Shown one piece after another: positions 6,253 to 6,885 of a stretch of DNA of 6,885 bases. Positions within the stretch are counted from its first letter, which is position 1; every line of letters begins with the position of its first letter. The translations under genes were made by a program, and so were the position numbers. A model generated the notes under the pieces. It was not told the origin of the DNA and made no database searches. It saw only the letters and a program-made list of their open reading frames with translations. The DNA comes from a bacterium (GTDB lineage: Bacteria > Desulfobacterota > UBA8473), in assembly GCA_009773075.1 (NCBI GenBank), contig WOUX01000285.1, positions 1 to 6,885 on the forward strand, read 5' to 3'.

Positions 6253-6261
6253 TACTGTATG
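6251..6261. promoter_or_regulatory. Second short palindrome over the toxin start codon
   Basis: CATAC and GTATG flank a central T, a perfect 5-1-5 inverted repeat that spans the predicted -10 edge, transcription start and toxin ATG (6259-6261). Its centre is 16 bp from that of the palindrome at 6233-6247, but the two half-sites are unrelated. It may be a second binding site or chance. Confidence 0.35.
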
Positions 6262-6546
6262 CACATAATCACACGAAAGCGCTTACTCGAATTTGCTGAA
6301 AACCATACCAATTGTTCTGCTGCGCTTGAGTCCTGGTATAGAATTGTTAAGCATACTGATTTTAACTCATTTGCTGAAATACGCAGGGTTTTTCCAGGCG
6401 CTGATCAGATAGGGAAATTAACGGTTTTCAATATTGGAGGCAATAAAGCCCGTTTGATTGCAGCAATTCACTACAAAACGCACCGGGTTTATATTCGGCA
6501 TGTTCTTACCCATAGAGAATATGATCGGGGAAGATGGAAGGAGTGA
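6259..6546 (+). CDS. higB: HigB-like mRNA interferase toxin
   Basis: A 95-residue toxin of the HigB family (RelE/ParE fold), which cleaves mRNA on the ribosome and is held inactive by HigA. The family pattern is clear: start MHIITRKRLLEFAE, then FNIGGNKARL (57-66) with Gly60, Gly61, Asn62 and Arg65, then YIRHVLTHREYD (78-89), with Arg80, Thr84, His85, Tyr88 and Asp89 in the positions conserved in the E. coli HigB group. Length is close to the roughly 100 residues usual. The gene precedes its antitoxin, the reversed order typical of hig loci, and ends 3 nt before the antitoxin ATG. No good Shine-Dalgarno site precedes the ATG, and the promoter places the transcript start at it. The gene is divergent from nadK and carries its own promoter, consistent with a separately acquired module. 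Confidence 0.9.
   Translation: MHIITRKRLLEFAENHTNCSAALESWYRIVKHTDFNSFAEIRRVFPGADQIGKLTVFNIGGNKARLIAAIHYKTHRVYIRHVLTHREYDRGRWKE
6538..6543 (+). promoter_or_regulatory. Strong ribosome binding site of the antitoxin gene
   Basis: AAGGAG overlaps the last codons of the toxin gene and lies 6 nt before the antitoxin ATG. The toxin gene lacks a comparable site, so the antitoxin is probably translated more efficiently from the shared mRNA. Confidence 0.75.
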
Positions 6547-6549
6547 GAA

Positions 6550-6885
6550 ATGAATACCCAACTTAAAGAGATCGAAAGAGTTTGGCCGGAGATACGGAAT
6601 GTATTTTCTGTACCACATAATGAAAAAGACTACAACAAACTGGTCAGTCTCCTTGATGTTTTAATTGACGAGGTAGGCGATAATGAGTCCCATCCTTTAG
6701 CTTCATTGATGGAGACGATTGGAACTCTAGTTGAAACATACGAAGCCCATAACATTCCTGAGATAAAGGGGAACCCCATAGACACCCTAAAGGCATTAAT
6801 GGAGGAGCATGGTCTTAAACAATCAGATATGTCTGAAATCGGGAGTCAGGGAGTAGTATCTGAAATCTTGACTGGTAAACGTCAG
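6550..6885 (+). CDS. higA: HigA-like antitoxin with Xre-type HTH, C-terminal end missing
   Basis: An open reading frame of 112 codons that runs off the right window edge. It starts 3 nt after the toxin stop with AAGGAG at 6538-6543. The N-terminal part (about 1-70) is acidic and helical; the segment HPLASLMETIGTLVETYEAHNIP (48-70) is typical of the HigA group in which the toxin-binding region precedes the DNA-binding domain. Residues 75-112 (NPIDTLKALMEEHGLKQSD, then SQGVVSEILTGKRQ) form a cro/Xre helix-turn-helix with the recognition helix near 98-107. By family knowledge it neutralises HigB and represses the shared promoter, most likely at the palindrome 6233-6247. Only a few tens of residues should be missing. 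Confidence 0.88.
   Translation, partial: MNTQLKEIERVWPEIRNVFSVPHNEKDYNKLVSLLDVLIDEVGDNESHPLASLMETIGTLVETYEAHNIPEIKGNPIDTLKALMEEHGLKQSDMSEIGSQGVVSEILTGKRQ

Noticed and set aside
6418..6618. A 66-codon minus-strand frame across the toxin-antitoxin junction
   Set aside because: It is antisense to two well-supported genes and has no recognisable domain or ribosome binding site.

Overview
The window looks like a chromosomal segment of a bacterium, most plausibly an anaerobic or facultative acyl-CoA degrader of the Desulfobacterota or Nitrospirota kind. This rests on low-to-moderate evidence: nadK next to recN, several acyl-CoA metabolism genes in a row, a methylmalonyl-CoA epimerase, strong Shine-Dalgarno sites and moderate GC. 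I cannot name a species.

Seven genes lie on the minus strand and read leftwards, in the order nadK (NAD kinase), recN (DNA repair ATPase), methylmalonyl-CoA epimerase, acyl-CoA dehydrogenase 2, acyl-CoA dehydrogenase 1, MaoC-type enoyl-CoA hydratase, and an SDR dehydrogenase cut by the left window edge. Spacing is tight: 10 nt, a 38 nt overlap, 24 nt, 107 nt, 94 nt and 16 nt. No terminator was seen, so they may form one transcription unit or two nested ones. The acyl-CoA genes supply the oxidation, hydration and second oxidation steps of a beta-oxidation spiral. A MaoC hydratase paired with an NAD-type SDR would fit a route through (R)-3-hydroxyacyl-CoA. The epimerase would link to propionyl-/methylmalonyl-CoA. 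A thiolase and electron-transfer flavoprotein genes are not in the window.

Two intergenic gaps flank acyl-CoA dehydrogenase 1 (668-761 and 1914-2021). Both carry degenerate 7-bp tandem repeats of one family (consensus CTGACNN): six units in one gap, and five direct plus three inverted units in the other, where they could fold into a long imperfect hairpin.

To the right, across a 155 bp AT-rich divergent promoter region, a plus-strand higBA-type toxin-antitoxin operon begins: an intact HigB-like mRNA interferase and the first 112 codons of a HigA-like antitoxin, cut by the window edge. Its promoter has a perfect 7-1-7 palindrome between the -35 and -10 boxes. The predicted transcript starts at or within a few bases of the toxin ATG, so the toxin may be translated from a leaderless mRNA while the antitoxin has a strong ribosome binding site.

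I saw no convincing wholly new system. The points most worth a second look are the 21-residue internal deletion in acyl-CoA dehydrogenase 2, the glutaryl-CoA-dehydrogenase-like arginine in acyl-CoA dehydrogenase 1, the heptamer repeats and the compact higBA control region.
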